Positions 47,841 to 58,692 of a DNA stretch of 64,000 nucleotides are shown one piece after another. The notes beneath the pieces are model-generated. The model was not told where the DNA came from, made no database searches, and saw only the letters and a list, made by a program, of their open reading frames with translations. The DNA lies in assembly GCF_025665335.1 (NCBI RefSeq), contig NZ_CP106869.1:1824501-1888500 (forward strand). Direction: 5' to 3'. The position numbers and the translations under genes were made by a program. Origin of the DNA: Xanthomonas sp. AM6 (GTDB lineage Bacteria > Pseudomonadota > Gammaproteobacteria > Xanthomonadales > Xanthomonadaceae). Within the stretch, counting starts at the first letter, position 1; each line of letters starts with the position of its first letter.

Positions 47841-47870
47841 GCTCGGCGCTCCTCGGCGCTCCTCGGCGCT
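47841..47870. repeat. Three tandem copies of a 10-bp repeat at the ald-mmsA junction
   Basis: (G/C)CTCGGCGCT three times in a row, between the ald stop and the mmsA start codon. It provides most of the 29-base spacer and its copy number could change the gap by 10 bases. Confidence 0.8.
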
Positions 47871-48982
47871 CAGCCCAGCGCGTCCAGCGGCCGCACGAAA
47901 TCCTCGCCCAGCGCCTGCGCCACCGCGCGGTGGGTGAGCTTGCCGGCGTGCACGTTGAGGCCGTTGCGCAGGTCCTGGTCGTCGCGCAGCGCCTGCAGGC
48001 CGTGCTCGGCCAGCTGCAGCACGAACGGCAAGGTGGCATTGGTCAGGGCGAAGGTGGAGGTGCGCGCCACGCCGCCGGGCATGTTGGCCACGCAGTAGTG
48101 GACGATGCCGTCGACCTCGTAGGTCGGCTGCTGGTGGGTGGTGGCTTGGCTGGTCTCGAAGCAGCCGCCCTGGTCGATCGCCACGTCCACCAGCACCGAG
48201 CCCGGCCGCAGCAGCGCCAGCTGCGCGCGCGACACCAGCTTGGGCGCGGCGGCACCGGGGATCAGCACCGCGCCGATCACCAGATCGGTGTGCGGCAGGC
48301 GCTCCTCGATCGCGTCGCGGGTGGAATACAGCGTGGTCAACTGATCGCCGTACAGTTCGTCCAGGTACTTGAGCCGTTCCAGCGAACGGTCCAGCACCGT
48401 CACCCGCGCGTGCAGGCCCATCGCCATGCGCGCGGCGTTGATGCCGACCACGCCGCCGCCGATCACCAGCACTTCCGCCGGCTTGACCCCGGGCACGCCG
48501 CCGAGCAGCACGCCGGAGCCGCCCTGCGCCTTCTCCAGCGCGTGCGCGCCGGCCTGGATCGCCATGCGTCCGGCGACCTCGCTCATCGGCGCCAGCAGCG
48601 GCAGCCCGCCATGGCCGTCGGTGACGGTCTCGTAGGCGATCGCGGTGCAGCCCGAGCGCAGCAGCGCGCCGGCCTGCGCCGGGTCCGGCGCCAGGTGCAG
48701 GTAGGTGAACAGCAACTGCCCCGGGCGCAGCATCGCGCACTCGTCCGGCTGCGGTTCCTTGACCTTGACGATCATGTCGGCCTGCGCGAACACGCTGGCC
48801 GCGTCGTCGGCCAGGCGCGCGCCGGCGCGTTCGTAGTCCGCGTCGGCCAGGCCGATGGCCTGGCCGCCGTCGCGCTGCACCAGCACCTGGTGCCCGTGCA
48901 GCACCAGTTCGCGGACCCCGGCCGGGGTCAGCCCGATCCGGTATTCGTGGTTCTTGATCTCTTTCGGGACGCCGACCAGCAT
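47870..48982 (-). CDS. ald: Alanine dehydrogenase
   Basis: 370 residues. NAD-dependent conversion of L-alanine to pyruvate and ammonia, cytosolic. Signatures: [20 protein letters not shown] (N-terminal), MIVKVKEPQ (catalytic Lys region), the Rossmann [19 protein letters not shown] and [40 protein letters not shown] 48982 gives the standard start MLVGVPKEI. It lies between the aminotransferase (49043-50419) and mmsA and can recycle the alanine made by that enzyme. Confidence 0.96.
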   Translation of the reverse strand: MLVGVPKEIKNHEYRIGLTPAGVRELVLHGHQVLVQRDGGQAIGLADADYERAGARLADDAASVFAQADMIVKVKEPQPDECAMLRPGQLLFTYLHLAPDPAQAGALLRSGCTAIAYETVTDGHGGLPLLAPMSEVAGRMAIQAGAHALEKAQGGSGVLLGGVPGVKPAEVLVIGGGVVGINAARMAMGLHARVTVLDRSLERLKYLDELYGDQLTTLYSTRDAIEERLPHTDLVIGAVLIPGAAAPKLVSRAQLALLRPGSVLVDVAIDQGGCFETSQATTHQQPTYEVDGIVHYCVANMPGGVARTSTFALTNATLPFVLQLAEHGLQALRDDQDLRNGLNVHAGKLTHRAVAQALGEDFVRPLDALG

Positions 48983-49042
48983 GAGCGGTTCTCCAGGCAT
49001 GCGGCGCGCGTGGGGAGCGCGGAGCGGGTTGGGTGGGTGGAA

Positions 49043-50419
<1,377 letters not shown>

Positions 50420-50451
50420 CGCAGGCTCCAGGCGAGAGGGTGTTGAAAAAA

Positions 50452-50641
50452 CTTTACACCAACCGCGGCCGCGGTGGCGGAGCGGTCTCCACCCTGCCGC
50501 GACCGCGCCGCCGCCCGCCGCGCAGGCCGCTGCGTGGTCCTGTGCCGGCGAAATGGCGCCAAGACACGCGTGTCCGGCCGCGCCGGCCGGCCGCAACGCG
50601 CAGCGCGGCGCAAATTGACCGCCAGGACCGGCTGTGTAAAG
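50452..50641. promoter_or_regulatory. Mirror-image CTTTACAC / GTGTAAAG elements in a divergent promoter
   Basis: CTTTACAC at 50452-50459 and its reverse complement at 50634-50641 lie 33 bases from the aminotransferase start and 38 bases from the regulator start. The right copy overlaps a promoter (TTGACC 50615-50620, TAAAGT 50637-50642, 16-base spacer). They could be binding sites for the PuuR-like regulator or simply similar -10 elements. Confidence 0.45.
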
Positions 50642-50678
50642 TATCCGGCAACACCGTCCCGGCTCTCCTCATCACGCG

Positions 50679-51227
50679 ATGGATATCGGCGCCCGCCTGC
50701 ACCGGGTTCGCACCGCCCACGGGCTGAGCCAGCGCGAGCTGGCCAAGCGCGTGGGCGTGACCAACAGCACCATCTCGCTGATCGAGCAGAACAAGGTCAG
50801 CCCTTCGGTGAGTTCGCTGAAGAAGGTGCTGGACGGCATCCCGATCTCGCTGGCCGATTTCTTCACCCAGGACCTGGACATCGGCGTGGCCGACGCGCCG
50901 TTCTACCGCGCCGACGAATTGCCCGACGTGGGCAGCGACGGCATCCACTACTACCTGGTCGGGCAGCACCGCCCGCAGCGGCAGATGTGCATCCTGCGCG
51001 AGGTGATGCCGCCGGGCAGCGACACCGGCAGCGCGATGCTGGTGCACGAAGGCGAGGAGGGCGGGGTGGTGGTGGCCGGCGAGGTGGAGGTCACCGTCGG
51101 CAGCCTGGTGCGCGTGCTGCGCGCCGGCGAGGGATACTATTTCGAGAGCCGGGTGCCGCATCGGTTCCGCAACGTCGGCAGCGACGCGGCGGTGATCGTC
51201 AGCGCCAATACCCCGGCCACGTTCTGA
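50679..51227 (+). CDS. PuuR-like Xre/cupin transcriptional regulator
   Basis: 182 residues. HTH of the Xre type (1-60: [40 protein letters not shown]) and a cupin domain (about 105-178: [51 protein letters not shown]). PuuR of E. coli represses the putrescine utilisation genes. Located between the divergent aminotransferase operon and the downstream aldehyde dehydrogenase, so it should control both. ATG 50679, well placed. Confidence 0.92.
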   Translation: MDIGARLHRVRTAHGLSQRELAKRVGVTNSTISLIEQNKVSPSVSSLKKVLDGIPISLADFFTQDLDIGVADAPFYRADELPDVGSDGIHYYLVGQHRPQRQMCILREVMPPGSDTGSAMLVHEGEEGGVVVAGEVEVTVGSLVRVLRAGEGYYFESRVPHRFRNVGSDAAVIVSANTPATF

Positions 51228-51300
51228 GCGGCGCGCGCCGCGCCTGGCCGCGATCGCACGACCGCAATTCCATTCCTTTCCGCCGACCCGGAGCCTGCCG

Positions 51301-52803
51301 ATGAACGCACCCCGTACCCGCGCTGCATGGCAGGCGATGGCCGATGCGCTGCAGCTGCGCACCCAGGCCTTCATCGACGGCCGCTACGTCGATGCGGCCA
51401 GCGGCAAGACCTTCGATTGCGTCAGCCCGATCGACGGCCGCGTGCTCGGCCAGGTCGCCGACGGCGGCGCCGAAGACATCGAATGCGCGGTCGCCGCGGC
51501 GCGGCGCAGCTTCGACGCCGGGCACTGGTCGCAGGCCAGGCCGGCGCAGCGCAAGAAGGTCCTGCTGAAGCTGGCGCAGCTGGTCGAGCGGCATGCCGAC
51601 GAACTGGCGCTGCTGGAATCGCTGGACATGGGCAAGCCGCTGCGCGACGCGCGCAGCGTGGACGTGGCGGCCACGGTGCGCTGCCTGGCCTGGACCGGCG
51701 AGGCGCTGGACAAGCTCTACGGCGAGGTGGCGCCGACCGGGCACGACGAACTGGGCCTGATCACCCGCGAGCCGCTGGGCGTGGTCGGCGCGATCGTGCC
51801 GTGGAACTTCCCGCTGCTGATGGCGGCGTGGAAGATCGCCCCGGCGCTGGCGGCGGGCAATTCGGTGGTGCTCAAGCCCTCGGAGAAGTCGCCGCTGAGC
51901 GCGCTGCGCCTGGCCGAACTGGTGGCCGAGGCCGGCATTCCCGACGGCGTGTTCAACGTGGTGCCCGGGTTCGGCAAGAGCGCCGGCGAACCGCTGGCGC
52001 TGCACATGGACGTGGACGGGCTGGTGTTCACCGGCTCCACCGCGGTCGGCAAGCGCCTGCTGCAATGCGCCGGGCTGTCGAACATGAAGCGCGCATACAT
52101 GGAATGCGGCGGCAAGAGCCCGAACCTGGTGTTCGCCGACGCGCCGGACCTGGAGCAGGCGGCGCAGGCCGCGGCCGGGGCGATCTTCTACAACCAGGGC
52201 GAGGTCTGCACCGCGGCCTCGCGGCTGCTGGTGGAGCGCCCGATCAAGGACGAGTTCGTGGCCCGCGTGGTCGCCGCCGGGCGCGCGCTGCAGCCGCGGC
52301 ACCCGTTCGACGACGACGCGGCGATGGGCGCGCTGGTGGACGAGGCGCAGACCCACCGCGTGCTCGACTACATCGCCCGCGGCAACGAGGAAGGCGCGCG
52401 GCTGCTGCTCGGCGGCAAGCGCGTGGACGTGGTGGCCGGCGGCTGCTACGTGGAGCCGACCATCTTCGACGAGGTCGGCCACGAACACACCATCGCCCGC
52501 GAGGAGATCTTCGGCCCGGTGCTGTCGGTGATCGCCTTCGACGACGAAGCGCACGCGCTGCGCATGGCCAACGACAGCGACTACGGCCTGGCCGCGGGCG
52601 TATGGACCCGCGACATCGGCCGCGCGCACCGCGTGGCGCGCCAGCTGCGTGCCGGCAGCGTGTGGGTCAACTACTGGGACGGCGGCGACATGACCGCCCC
52701 ATTCGGCGGCTACAAGCAATCGGGCAACGGCCGCGACAAGTCGCTGCATGCGTTCGACAAGTACACGGAGATGAAGGCGACCTGGATCAATCTGGCGGTT
52801 TGA
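51301..52803 (+). CDS. Aldehyde dehydrogenase, PuuC/AldH-like
   Basis: 500 residues. The catalytic Cys is C303 in [13 protein letters not shown] and the general-base Glu is in [34 protein letters not shown] is the coenzyme-binding segment; the C-terminal [20 protein letters not shown] is typical of gamma-glutamyl-gamma-aminobutyraldehyde / 3-aminopropanal-type dehydrogenases (PuuC, AldH). Likely oxidises aminoaldehydes from polyamines, giving for example beta-alanine or GABA. It begins 73 bases after the regulator, same strand. Confidence 0.92.
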   Translation: MNAPRTRAAWQAMADALQLRTQAFIDGRYVDAASGKTFDCVSPIDGRVLGQVADGGAEDIECAVAAARRSFDAGHWSQARPAQRKKVLLKLAQLVERHADELALLESLDMGKPLRDARSVDVAATVRCLAWTGEALDKLYGEVAPTGHDELGLITREPLGVVGAIVPWNFPLLMAAWKIAPALAAGNSVVLKPSEKSPLSALRLAELVAEAGIPDGVFNVVPGFGKSAGEPLALHMDVDGLVFTGSTAVGKRLLQCAGLSNMKRAYMECGGKSPNLVFADAPDLEQAAQAAAGAIFYNQGEVCTAASRLLVERPIKDEFVARVVAAGRALQPRHPFDDDAAMGALVDEAQTHRVLDYIARGNEEGARLLLGGKRVDVVAGGCYVEPTIFDEVGHEHTIAREEIFGPVLSVIAFDDEAHALRMANDSDYGLAAGVWTRDIGRAHRVARQLRAGSVWVNYWDGGDMTAPFGGYKQSGNGRDKSLHAFDKYTEMKATWINLAV

Positions 52804-52806
52804 GCC

Positions 52807-52835
52807 GGGATTGGGGATTGGGGATTGGGGATTCG
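52807..52835. repeat. Short tandem repeats of GGGATTG
   Basis: Four imperfect heptamers (GGGATTG) right after the aldehyde dehydrogenase stop, one of several GGGATTC/G-like runs in the window. Confidence 0.75.
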
Positions 52836-52867
52836 CAAGGGCGCCGCGGCTGCGCTTTTTCGCTTTT

Positions 52868-52929
52868 GTAGGAGGGGCTTCAGCCCCGGTGCCTTACCGG
52901 TGACGCGTCGGGGCTGAAGCCCCTCCCAC
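52868..52929. repeat. REP pair
   Basis: GTAGGAGGGGCTTCAGCCCC (from 52868) and the inverted mate GTCGGGGCTGAAGCCCCTCC (from 52907), same family as the array at 23.7 kb. Confidence 0.88.
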
Positions 52930-53061
52930 AGAAAAGCGGCAGGGCTGGAGTTGAACAGGAAGCTGCTTTTTCCTCTCTTTCTAAAGACCGCGCTTCAATC
53001 GCTTGACGGCGATTCGCCCCGCCGCGGCATCCTGCAATCCCGAATCCCGAATCCCGGCCCC

Positions 53062-53532
53062 TCAGCCCCGCTCGACCCGGCACGCGAAGCAGCCCTGGCG
53101 CGCATTGTGCAGGTGCAGGTAGCGCACCTGCGGGTCGTCGAACGCGCGCTCGATCGCGGCGGCGATCGCGTCGCCGGGATGCACGTCGGCGGCGACCATC
53201 ATGTCGGCGGCGTCGTAGCCGCGCAGCGAGATCAGCCGCGCGCGGATCGCATCGGGGACCTGGCCCGGCACCGTGGCGGCGGTCTGCGCATGGCGACGCA
53301 CGTAGATCGGCCCGGCGGCGCGATAGGGCGTGTCCGCCGGCTGGTGCAGGTAGTGCAGCAACAGCAGTTCTTCGCCGATCGCAGCGTCCTGAAGGCTGAC
53401 CCGGCACGGGAAGCCCCGCGCCTGGTCGGCGATCACCCGGCGCGCGCCGAGCGCGTGCAGCTCGGCATCGGACAGTGCGAACAGCGGGGCGAAGGGTGCC
53501 GGCGACAGGCCGACGCAGAGGAAAGCGGACAT
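53062..53532 (-). CDS. DUF1203 domain protein
   Basis: 156 residues, soluble. Pattern ARRVIADQARGFPCRVSLQD, then GEELLLLHYLHQPADTPYRA, GPIYVRRHA and the end VRYLHLHNARQGCFACRVER matches DUF1203. Function unknown. The C-terminal Cys pair (GCFACR) is conserved in my memory of the family. It runs tail-to-tail with the aldehyde dehydrogenase, separated by the repeats at 52.8 kb. Confidence 0.85.
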   Translation of the reverse strand: MSAFLCVGLSPAPFAPLFALSDAELHALGARRVIADQARGFPCRVSLQDAAIGEELLLLHYLHQPADTPYRAAGPIYVRRHAQTAATVPGQVPDAIRARLISLRGYDAADMMVAADVHPGDAIAAAIERAFDDPQVRYLHLHNARQGCFACRVERG

Positions 53533-53976
53533 GCAGGCGCTCCAGGTGGAAAGCGCGAAGCATGCCTGCCGCCCGCGCGGCCGGCTGGCCGGATTCGGAC
53601 GCCGCAGCGGCGAGCGTCGCCAATGCGATCACGTGCTGCTGGCCGAGGACTACTTCCTCGTCGACAAAGGAACGTTGGCGCGTTCCAGGCCGCGATCCCG
53701 TGGAGCGTGCGGACCCAGTCCCCCGCCTGCAGCCCGCCATCGATTTCCACGTATCCGCCACAAACCTCGGATCGGCACGACGCGCGCGACCGCCAGCGCC
53801 GCCGCGCGCTGCACGAGGCGCGCAGGCCGGACACGTGGAGATCGTCCATCACTCCAACCGATACGGCACCGGTACCCGCTGGCGCGGCGCCCGGCGTTGC
53901 TGGCGATTCCAACCGGTTGTCGGCCACGCCGCCGCCGCGCGGTGCCGATGCGCGGCGATCGCGCGGCCGGATCGCG
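53533..53976. other. 444-base spacer without a convincing gene
   Basis: Between DUF1203 and the small secreted protein. Plus and minus frames of 150-198 codons exist, but their translations are Arg/Pro/Ala-rich and do not look like folded proteins. One minus-strand segment (EVCGGYVEIDGGLQAGDWVR, near 53750) looks somewhat protein-like, so a decayed gene cannot be excluded. Confidence 0.35.
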
Positions 53977-54570
53977 TCAGCGCGGCACGTAGTCGGCGAA
54001 GCCGACCGGATGCCCGGGATCGGCGGCATCCACCCGGTCGGCGTCCTTCACCAGCGCTTCGGCATCCGGGCGCTGATCCGGATTCAGTTCCCAGCGCTGC
54101 CGGATGCGCTTGTGGAACATCCAGGTCTTGCGCTCGGGCAGGTAGCGGAAAGTGATGTAGTCGCTCCAGTGCTGGCCGCAGGAGACGCTGTTCTGCACGG
54201 TGAAGAACCTGCCCTTGACCGCGAACGGCTCGTCGCTGTCGGTGAACGGATCGCACTGGCCGCCATCGTCGCGCTTGAGCACCACGCGGTCGTTGCGCGC
54301 GGCCAGCCGGTAGTGGCCGTCGGCCTGCTGCACGAAGATCAGCAGCGGCCGCGCCGGCGCCGGCTCGCGCTCGGCTTCGCCGCGTTGCTGCAGCGCCACC
54401 AGGTAGTCGGCGCGGCCGTCCGCGTCCAGGTCGGCGCGCTGCTGCGCCAGCGGCAGGTAGCCTGCCGGCAGCTGGCGCAGCACGTCTGCGGGAAGATCGG
54501 CGGCGCGGGCGCCGTGTGTGGCCAGCAGCAGGAGGCCGGCGGCGAGGCCGAAGCGGAACGAGATGGGCAT
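53977..54570 (-). CDS. Secreted protein with an FG-GAP/VCBS-like DADG segment
   Basis: 197 residues. The N-terminus MPISFRFGLAAGLLLLATHG, with ARAADLP next, is a good signal peptide. The mature part contains RADLDADGRADYLVAL, a calcium-binding-type FG-GAP/EF-like strand turn, and later QNSVSCGQHWSDYITFRYLPE. I cannot name a family beyond this repeat type. It is periplasmic or secreted. ATG 54570 was chosen for the signal peptide; the longer frame to 55194 is a shadow of the regulator gene. Function unknown. Confidence 0.75.
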   Translation of the reverse strand: MPISFRFGLAAGLLLLATHGARAADLPADVLRQLPAGYLPLAQQRADLDADGRADYLVALQQRGEAEREPAPARPLLIFVQQADGHYRLAARNDRVVLKRDDGGQCDPFTDSDEPFAVKGRFFTVQNSVSCGQHWSDYITFRYLPERKTWMFHKRIRQRWELNPDQRPDAEALVKDADRVDAADPGHPVGFADYVPR

Positions 54571-54919
54571 GGGGGTCGCGTCGAAACGAGGGCCGCAAAG
54601 CCTAACCGACCGGCACGCAAGCGGCGCTGTCGCGCTGGCGCGGCATGCGATGTACGTGGTGCGACCGCTTTTCTTGCTGGTCCGCAGAGCAACAGCGCCA
54701 TGCAGGCGTGGATCGACAAAGCGTCGGGACTGAAGTCCCTCCCACAAAAAAGCCGCTAGGTCGATCCGATCCCCGGGGCCTTCAGCCCAGCCCAGTCCCG
54801 AATCCGAACCCCGAATCCCGAATCCCGAATCCCGAATCCTCAGTCCCAATCCCAGTCCCAATCCCAGTCCCAGTCCCAGTCCCAGTCCCGAGCCCAATCC
54901 CCAATCCCCAATCCCAGCC
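54571..54919. repeat. Repeat-rich spacer: REP and CCCGAATC / CCCAGTC runs
   Basis: Contains a single REP (54723-54745, GTCGGGACTGAAGTCCCTCC) and, at about 54790-54915, dense runs of CCCGAAT(C) heptamers and CCCAGT hexamers. No gene is supported in this 349-base stretch. Confidence 0.8.
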
Positions 54920-55987
54920 CTACAACCCAAACGCCTCCGCCACCCCCTGCACCCGCCCGCAGTCATGCGCGTCGTAGCCGGGCAGCAGGCCGAGTTCGTG
55001 CTGGAACGCCTCGCTGCGCAGCAGGTCCACGATCGGCGCCAGGCGGCCGCTGTCCAGCGCCGCGCGGCGGCACAGCAGGAAGTAGCGCTCGCTGACGATC
55101 GGGATGAAGTCCAGGCCGTAGCGCCGCGCCGGCGGTTCCAGGCCCAGTCCGGCGTCGGCCAGGCCGCTGGCGACATAGGCGGCGACCGCGGCATGGGTCA
55201 GTTCTTCCATGCCGGCGCCGTGCAGGCCGCCCAGCGGCAGGCCCTGGCGCGCCAGCAGGCATTCCAGCAGCAGGCGCGTGCCCGAGCCGGGCTGGCGGTG
55301 GATGAAGCGCACGTCGGCGCGCAGCAGGTCGGGCAGGGCGTGGATGCGCTTGGGATTGCCCGGCGCCAGCACCAGGCCCTGGGTGCGCGTGGCCAGGTGC
55401 AGCACGCAGTCGCCGTGCGGGTCGAGCCGGTCGCGGTAGTGGCCGAGCAACTCGGCCTCCAGTTCGCCGATCGGCAGGTGCAGGCTGGCCAGGTCACAGG
55501 CGTCGTTGCGCAGCGCGGTCAGCGCATCGTCCGGGCTGCGGTACTTCAGTTCCAGCGGCGCGCCGGCCAGCACCATGCAGCGGCGCAGCGTCTCCACCCC
55601 GAAGCCGTGCGAGGCGTGCAGGCGCAGCGGCGTGGCTTCCTGCCGGAACACCCGCTCCAGTTCGGTCTCCAGTTCGCTGGCCAGGCTTTCCAGGGTCGGC
55701 GCCAGGCGTGCGGCGATGCGCTGTTCGGCCCAGACCAGGCGTTCGCCGATCGGCGCCAGGCGCGCGCCGCGGCCGCGGGTGGCGCGCAGCAGCGGTTGCC
55801 CGAACAGGCGCCGCGCCTCGCGCAGCGTGCCCCAGGCGTAGCGATAGGACAGCCCGGTGTGGCGGCAGGCCGCCGCCAGCGAGCCGGTGGCGCGGATCGC
55901 CAGCAGCAGTTCCACCAGCCGCGGCGGCAGGCGCTGCCCGTCCTCGGTGTGCAGTTCCCACTGCGGTCGGATCGTCACTTTGTACAT
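54920..55987 (-). CDS. ModE/LysR-like regulator with a substrate-binding domain
   Basis: 355 residues. N-terminal winged helix (about 10-85, LLLAIRATGSLAAACRHTGL, SYRYAWGTLREA) of the ModE/LysR type, followed by a periplasmic-binding-protein-like domain (about 110-340) with GHYRDRLDPHGDCVLHLATR, HRQPGSGTRLLLECLLAR and ASGLADAGLGLEPPARRYGL. The combination resembles regulators of molybdenum- or formate-related genes. Divergent from the OFA transporter; the 157-base gap carries an inverted repeat. The ligand (molybdate, formate or another anion) is not known. Confidence 0.82.
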   Translation of the reverse strand: MYKVTIRPQWELHTEDGQRLPPRLVELLLAIRATGSLAAACRHTGLSYRYAWGTLREARRLFGQPLLRATRGRGARLAPIGERLVWAEQRIAARLAPTLESLASELETELERVFRQEATPLRLHASHGFGVETLRRCMVLAGAPLELKYRSPDDALTALRNDACDLASLHLPIGELEAELLGHYRDRLDPHGDCVLHLATRTQGLVLAPGNPKRIHALPDLLRADVRFIHRQPGSGTRLLLECLLARQGLPLGGLHGAGMEELTHAAVAAYVASGLADAGLGLEPPARRYGLDFIPIVSERYFLLCRRAALDSGRLAPIVDLLRSEAFQHELGLLPGYDAHDCGRVQGVAEAFGL

Positions 55988-56008
55988 GGCAGTTGCCGCG
56001 CGCGGCCC

Positions 56009-56030
56009 AATCGGCTTTTCACAGCCGATT
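56009..56030. promoter_or_regulatory. Inverted repeat operator candidate
   Basis: AATCGGCT-TTTCAC-AGCCGATT, a perfect 8+8 inverted repeat with a 6-base centre, 22 bases from the regulator start in the divergent region between the ModE/LysR-like gene and the transporter. A dimeric regulator binding site is likely. Confidence 0.55.
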
Positions 56031-56144
56031 ATTAGACCATCCGGCGCTCGGCACCATGGCGCTTTCGTACTACCCTCGGCCCGCGTCGCTGCATCGCAAT
56101 ATGCACCCGATCACATAAAAACGCTGGGCATCAAGGGGAAACGA

Positions 56145-57827
56145 ATGAGCCACTCACGCAGTGCGGCGACGTCCGCGCACACCGCCCAGACCGGCCTGCT
56201 GTCGAAGGAACGCATCGTCGCCGGGCCGGGGTTCAACCGCTGGCTGGTGCCGCCGGCGGCGCTGGCGATCCATCTGTGCATCGGCATGGCCTACGGGTTC
56301 AGCGTGTTCTGGCTGCCCCTGTCCAAGGCGCTGGGCATCACCGAGGCGGTGGCGTGCCCGGCGGACATGGGCTTCTTCGCGCGCATCGTATCGGCCAGCT
56401 GCGACTGGAAGATCAGCGAGCTGCAGTGGATGTACACGCTGTTCTTCGTGCTGCTGGGCTGCTCGGCGGCGCTGTGGGGCGGCTGGCTGGAACGCGCCGG
56501 CCCGCGCAAGGCCGGCGTGGTCTCGGCGCTGTGCTGGTGCGGCGGGCTGGTGATCTCGGCGCTGGGCATCCACCTGCACCAGATCTGGATGCTGTGGCTG
56601 GGCTCGGGCGTGATCGGCGGCATCGGCCTGGGGTTGGGCTACATCTCGCCGGTGTCCACGCTGATCAAGTGGTTCCCGGACCGCCGCGGCATGGCCACCG
56701 GCATGGCGATCATGGGCTTCGGCGGCGGCGCGATGATCGGCAGCCCGCTGGCCGATGCGCTGATGCGCCACTTCGCCAGCCCCACGTCGGTGGGGGTGAA
56801 GGAAACCTTCCTGGTCATGGCCGGGCTGTATTTCGTGTTCATGATGGCCGGCGCGTTCGGCTACCGGGTGCCGCCGAGCGGCTGGACCCCGGCCGGCTGG
56901 ACGCCGCCGGCGGCCAGCGCCAACGCGATGATCACCGCCAACCACGTGCACGTGAAGAAGGTCTGGGGCATCCCGCAGTTCTGGCTGCTGTGGGGCGTGC
57001 TGTGCCTGAACGTGTCGGCCGGCATCGGCGTGATCGGCATGGCCTCGCCGATGCTGCAGGAAGTGTTCGGCGGGCGCCTGATCGGCGTGGACGCCGGCTT
57101 CGGCAGCCTGGACACCACGCAGCTGGCGGCCATCGCCGCCATCGCCGCCGGCTTCACCGGCCTGCTCAGCCTGTTCAACATCGGCGGGCGCTTCTTCTGG
57201 GCCAGCATGTCCGACAAGCTCGGCCGCAAGCACACCTACACCGTGTTCTTCGTGCTCGGCATCGCCCTGTACGCGGCGGCGCCGTGGGCCGGCAAGATCG
57301 GCGGCACCGCGCTGTTCGTCGGCATCTTCTGCGTGATCCTGTCGATGTACGGCGGCGGCTTCGCCACCATTCCGGCCTACCTGGCCGACCTGTTCGGCAC
57401 GCAGATGGTCGGCGCCATCCACGGCCGCCTGCTCACCGCCTGGGCCACCGCCGGCATCCTCGGCCCGGTGGTGGTGGGCTACATGCGCGAGTACCAGCTG
57501 GGCCTGGGCCTGCCGCCGTCACAGGTGTACAACACCACCATGTACATCCTGGCCGGGATGCTGGTGCTGGGCCTGGTCTGCAACCTGCTGGTGCGGCCGG
57601 TGGCGGCCAAGCACTTCATGACTGCGCAGGAACTGGCCGCGGAGAAGCAGCTGGCGCACGAGAAGGTCGGCAGCAACGGCCAGCCGGCGCTGGATGCGGC
57701 GCAGCTGGCGCAGGTCGGCCACGGCGGCAACCCGCTGCTGGTGGCGCTGGCCTGGCTGGCGGTCGGGGTGCCGATGCTGTGGGGCATCTGGATCACCCTG
57801 CAGAAGGCCTTCGTGCTGTTCCACTGA
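56145..57827 (+). CDS. OFA-family MFS transporter (oxalate:formate antiporter-like)
   Basis: 560 residues, about 12 transmembrane helices with extra hydrophobic segment at the end (ALAWLAVGVPMLWGIWITLQ). Features: the OFA-type N-terminal MAYGFSVFWLPLSKALG, a MFS loop GGWLERAGPRKAGV, GVGxxIGGIGLGLGYISPV, and a large central loop after helix 6 (PPSGWTPAGWTPPAA). These transporters exchange oxalate, formate or related acids. ATG 56145 has AAGGGG before it; an in-frame extension upstream has no family character. Its stop lies 25 bases before fdhD. Confidence 0.88.
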   Translation: MSHSRSAATSAHTAQTGLLSKERIVAGPGFNRWLVPPAALAIHLCIGMAYGFSVFWLPLSKALGITEAVACPADMGFFARIVSASCDWKISELQWMYTLFFVLLGCSAALWGGWLERAGPRKAGVVSALCWCGGLVISALGIHLHQIWMLWLGSGVIGGIGLGLGYISPVSTLIKWFPDRRGMATGMAIMGFGGGAMIGSPLADALMRHFASPTSVGVKETFLVMAGLYFVFMMAGAFGYRVPPSGWTPAGWTPPAASANAMITANHVHVKKVWGIPQFWLLWGVLCLNVSAGIGVIGMASPMLQEVFGGRLIGVDAGFGSLDTTQLAAIAAIAAGFTGLLSLFNIGGRFFWASMSDKLGRKHTYTVFFVLGIALYAAAPWAGKIGGTALFVGIFCVILSMYGGGFATIPAYLADLFGTQMVGAIHGRLLTAWATAGILGPVVVGYMREYQLGLGLPPSQVYNTTMYILAGMLVLGLVCNLLVRPVAAKHFMTAQELAAEKQLAHEKVGSNGQPALDAAQLAQVGHGGNPLLVALAWLAVGVPMLWGIWITLQKAFVLFH

Positions 57828-57852
57828 TCCGTTTGCGGAAGGAGGCGTCACC

Positions 57853-58692
57853 ATGGACCCGCGTGCGTCTTCCAGGCCTGGCGCGGTCGCGCGCGGCGTG
57901 CGCCGCCATCGCGACGGCCACACGGCCGCGACGCAGGACCTGGTGGCGGCCGAGGTGCCGGTGGCGTTCGCCTACAACGGCGAGCCGTTCGTGGTGATGA
58001 TGGCCACCCCGGAAGACCTGCACGACTTCGCGCTGGGCTTCTCGCTCAGCGAGGGCATCGTCGAGGACCCGGCGCAGCTGCGCATCGCCAGCGTCGACAC
58101 CTACCTGGAAGGGGTCTCGCTGCAATTGCAGATCCCGTCCGCGCACGCCGCGGCCTTGCAGGCGCGGCGTCGCAACCTGCAGGGCCGCAGCGGCTGCGGG
58201 GTGTGCGGCAGCGAATCGATCGAGGCGGTGCTGCGCGCGCCGCGGCCGCTGCCGGCCGGCACCGCGATCGCGCCGGCGGCGCTGGCGCGTGCGCTGCGCG
58301 AGCTGCGCCAGCGGCAGACGCTCAATGCGCTGACCGGCGCCACCCACGCCGCCGCCTGGGCCGCTGCCGACGGCCGCGTGCAGTTGGCGCGCGAGGACGT
58401 GGGCCGGCACAACGCGCTGGACAAGCTGATCGGCGCGCTGGCCAGCGCCGGCCTGGACCCGGCCAGCGGTTTCGCCGTGGTCACCAGCCGCGCCAGCTAC
58501 GAGATGGCGATGAAGGCCGCGCAGGCCGGCATCCCGCTGCTGGCGGCCATTTCCGCACCCACCGCGCTGGCGATCGCGCTGGCCGACAGCGCCGGCCTGA
58601 CCCTGATCGGTTTTGCCCGCGACCACGATTACGTCGTCTACAGCCATCCGCAGCGCCTGACCCAGGCCGAGCACGCCGGAGAGCCCGCATGA
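57853..58692 (+). CDS. fdhD: Formate dehydrogenase sulfurtransferase accessory protein FdhD
   Basis: 279 residues. FdhD delivers sulfur to the Mo-cofactor of formate dehydrogenases. The active-site CGVCG (GRSGCGVCGSES, about residues 113-124) with its two Cys is present, as are HDFALGFSLSEGIVED, EDVGRHNALDKLIG and VTSRASYEMAMKAA. ATG 57853 (GGAGGCGTCACC upstream). Stop overlaps the start of the molybdoenzyme by ATGA, so the two are translationally coupled. Confidence 0.95.
   Translation: MDPRASSRPGAVARGVRRHRDGHTAATQDLVAAEVPVAFAYNGEPFVVMMATPEDLHDFALGFSLSEGIVEDPAQLRIASVDTYLEGVSLQLQIPSAHAAALQARRRNLQGRSGCGVCGSESIEAVLRAPRPLPAGTAIAPAALARALRELRQRQTLNALTGATHAAAWAAADGRVQLAREDVGRHNALDKLIGALASAGLDPASGFAVVTSRASYEMAMKAAQAGIPLLAAISAPTALAIALADSAGLTLIGFARDHDYVVYSHPQRLTQAEHAGEPA

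Noticed and set aside
53433-54029. 198-codon minus-strand frame and 153-codon plus-strand frame
   Set aside because: They overlap confirmed genes at their ends and read as low-complexity; only a short segment looks protein-like.
53977-55194. 405-codon reading of the secreted protein
   Set aside because: The upstream part is the shadow of the regulator gene; the signal peptide at 54570 marks the true start.
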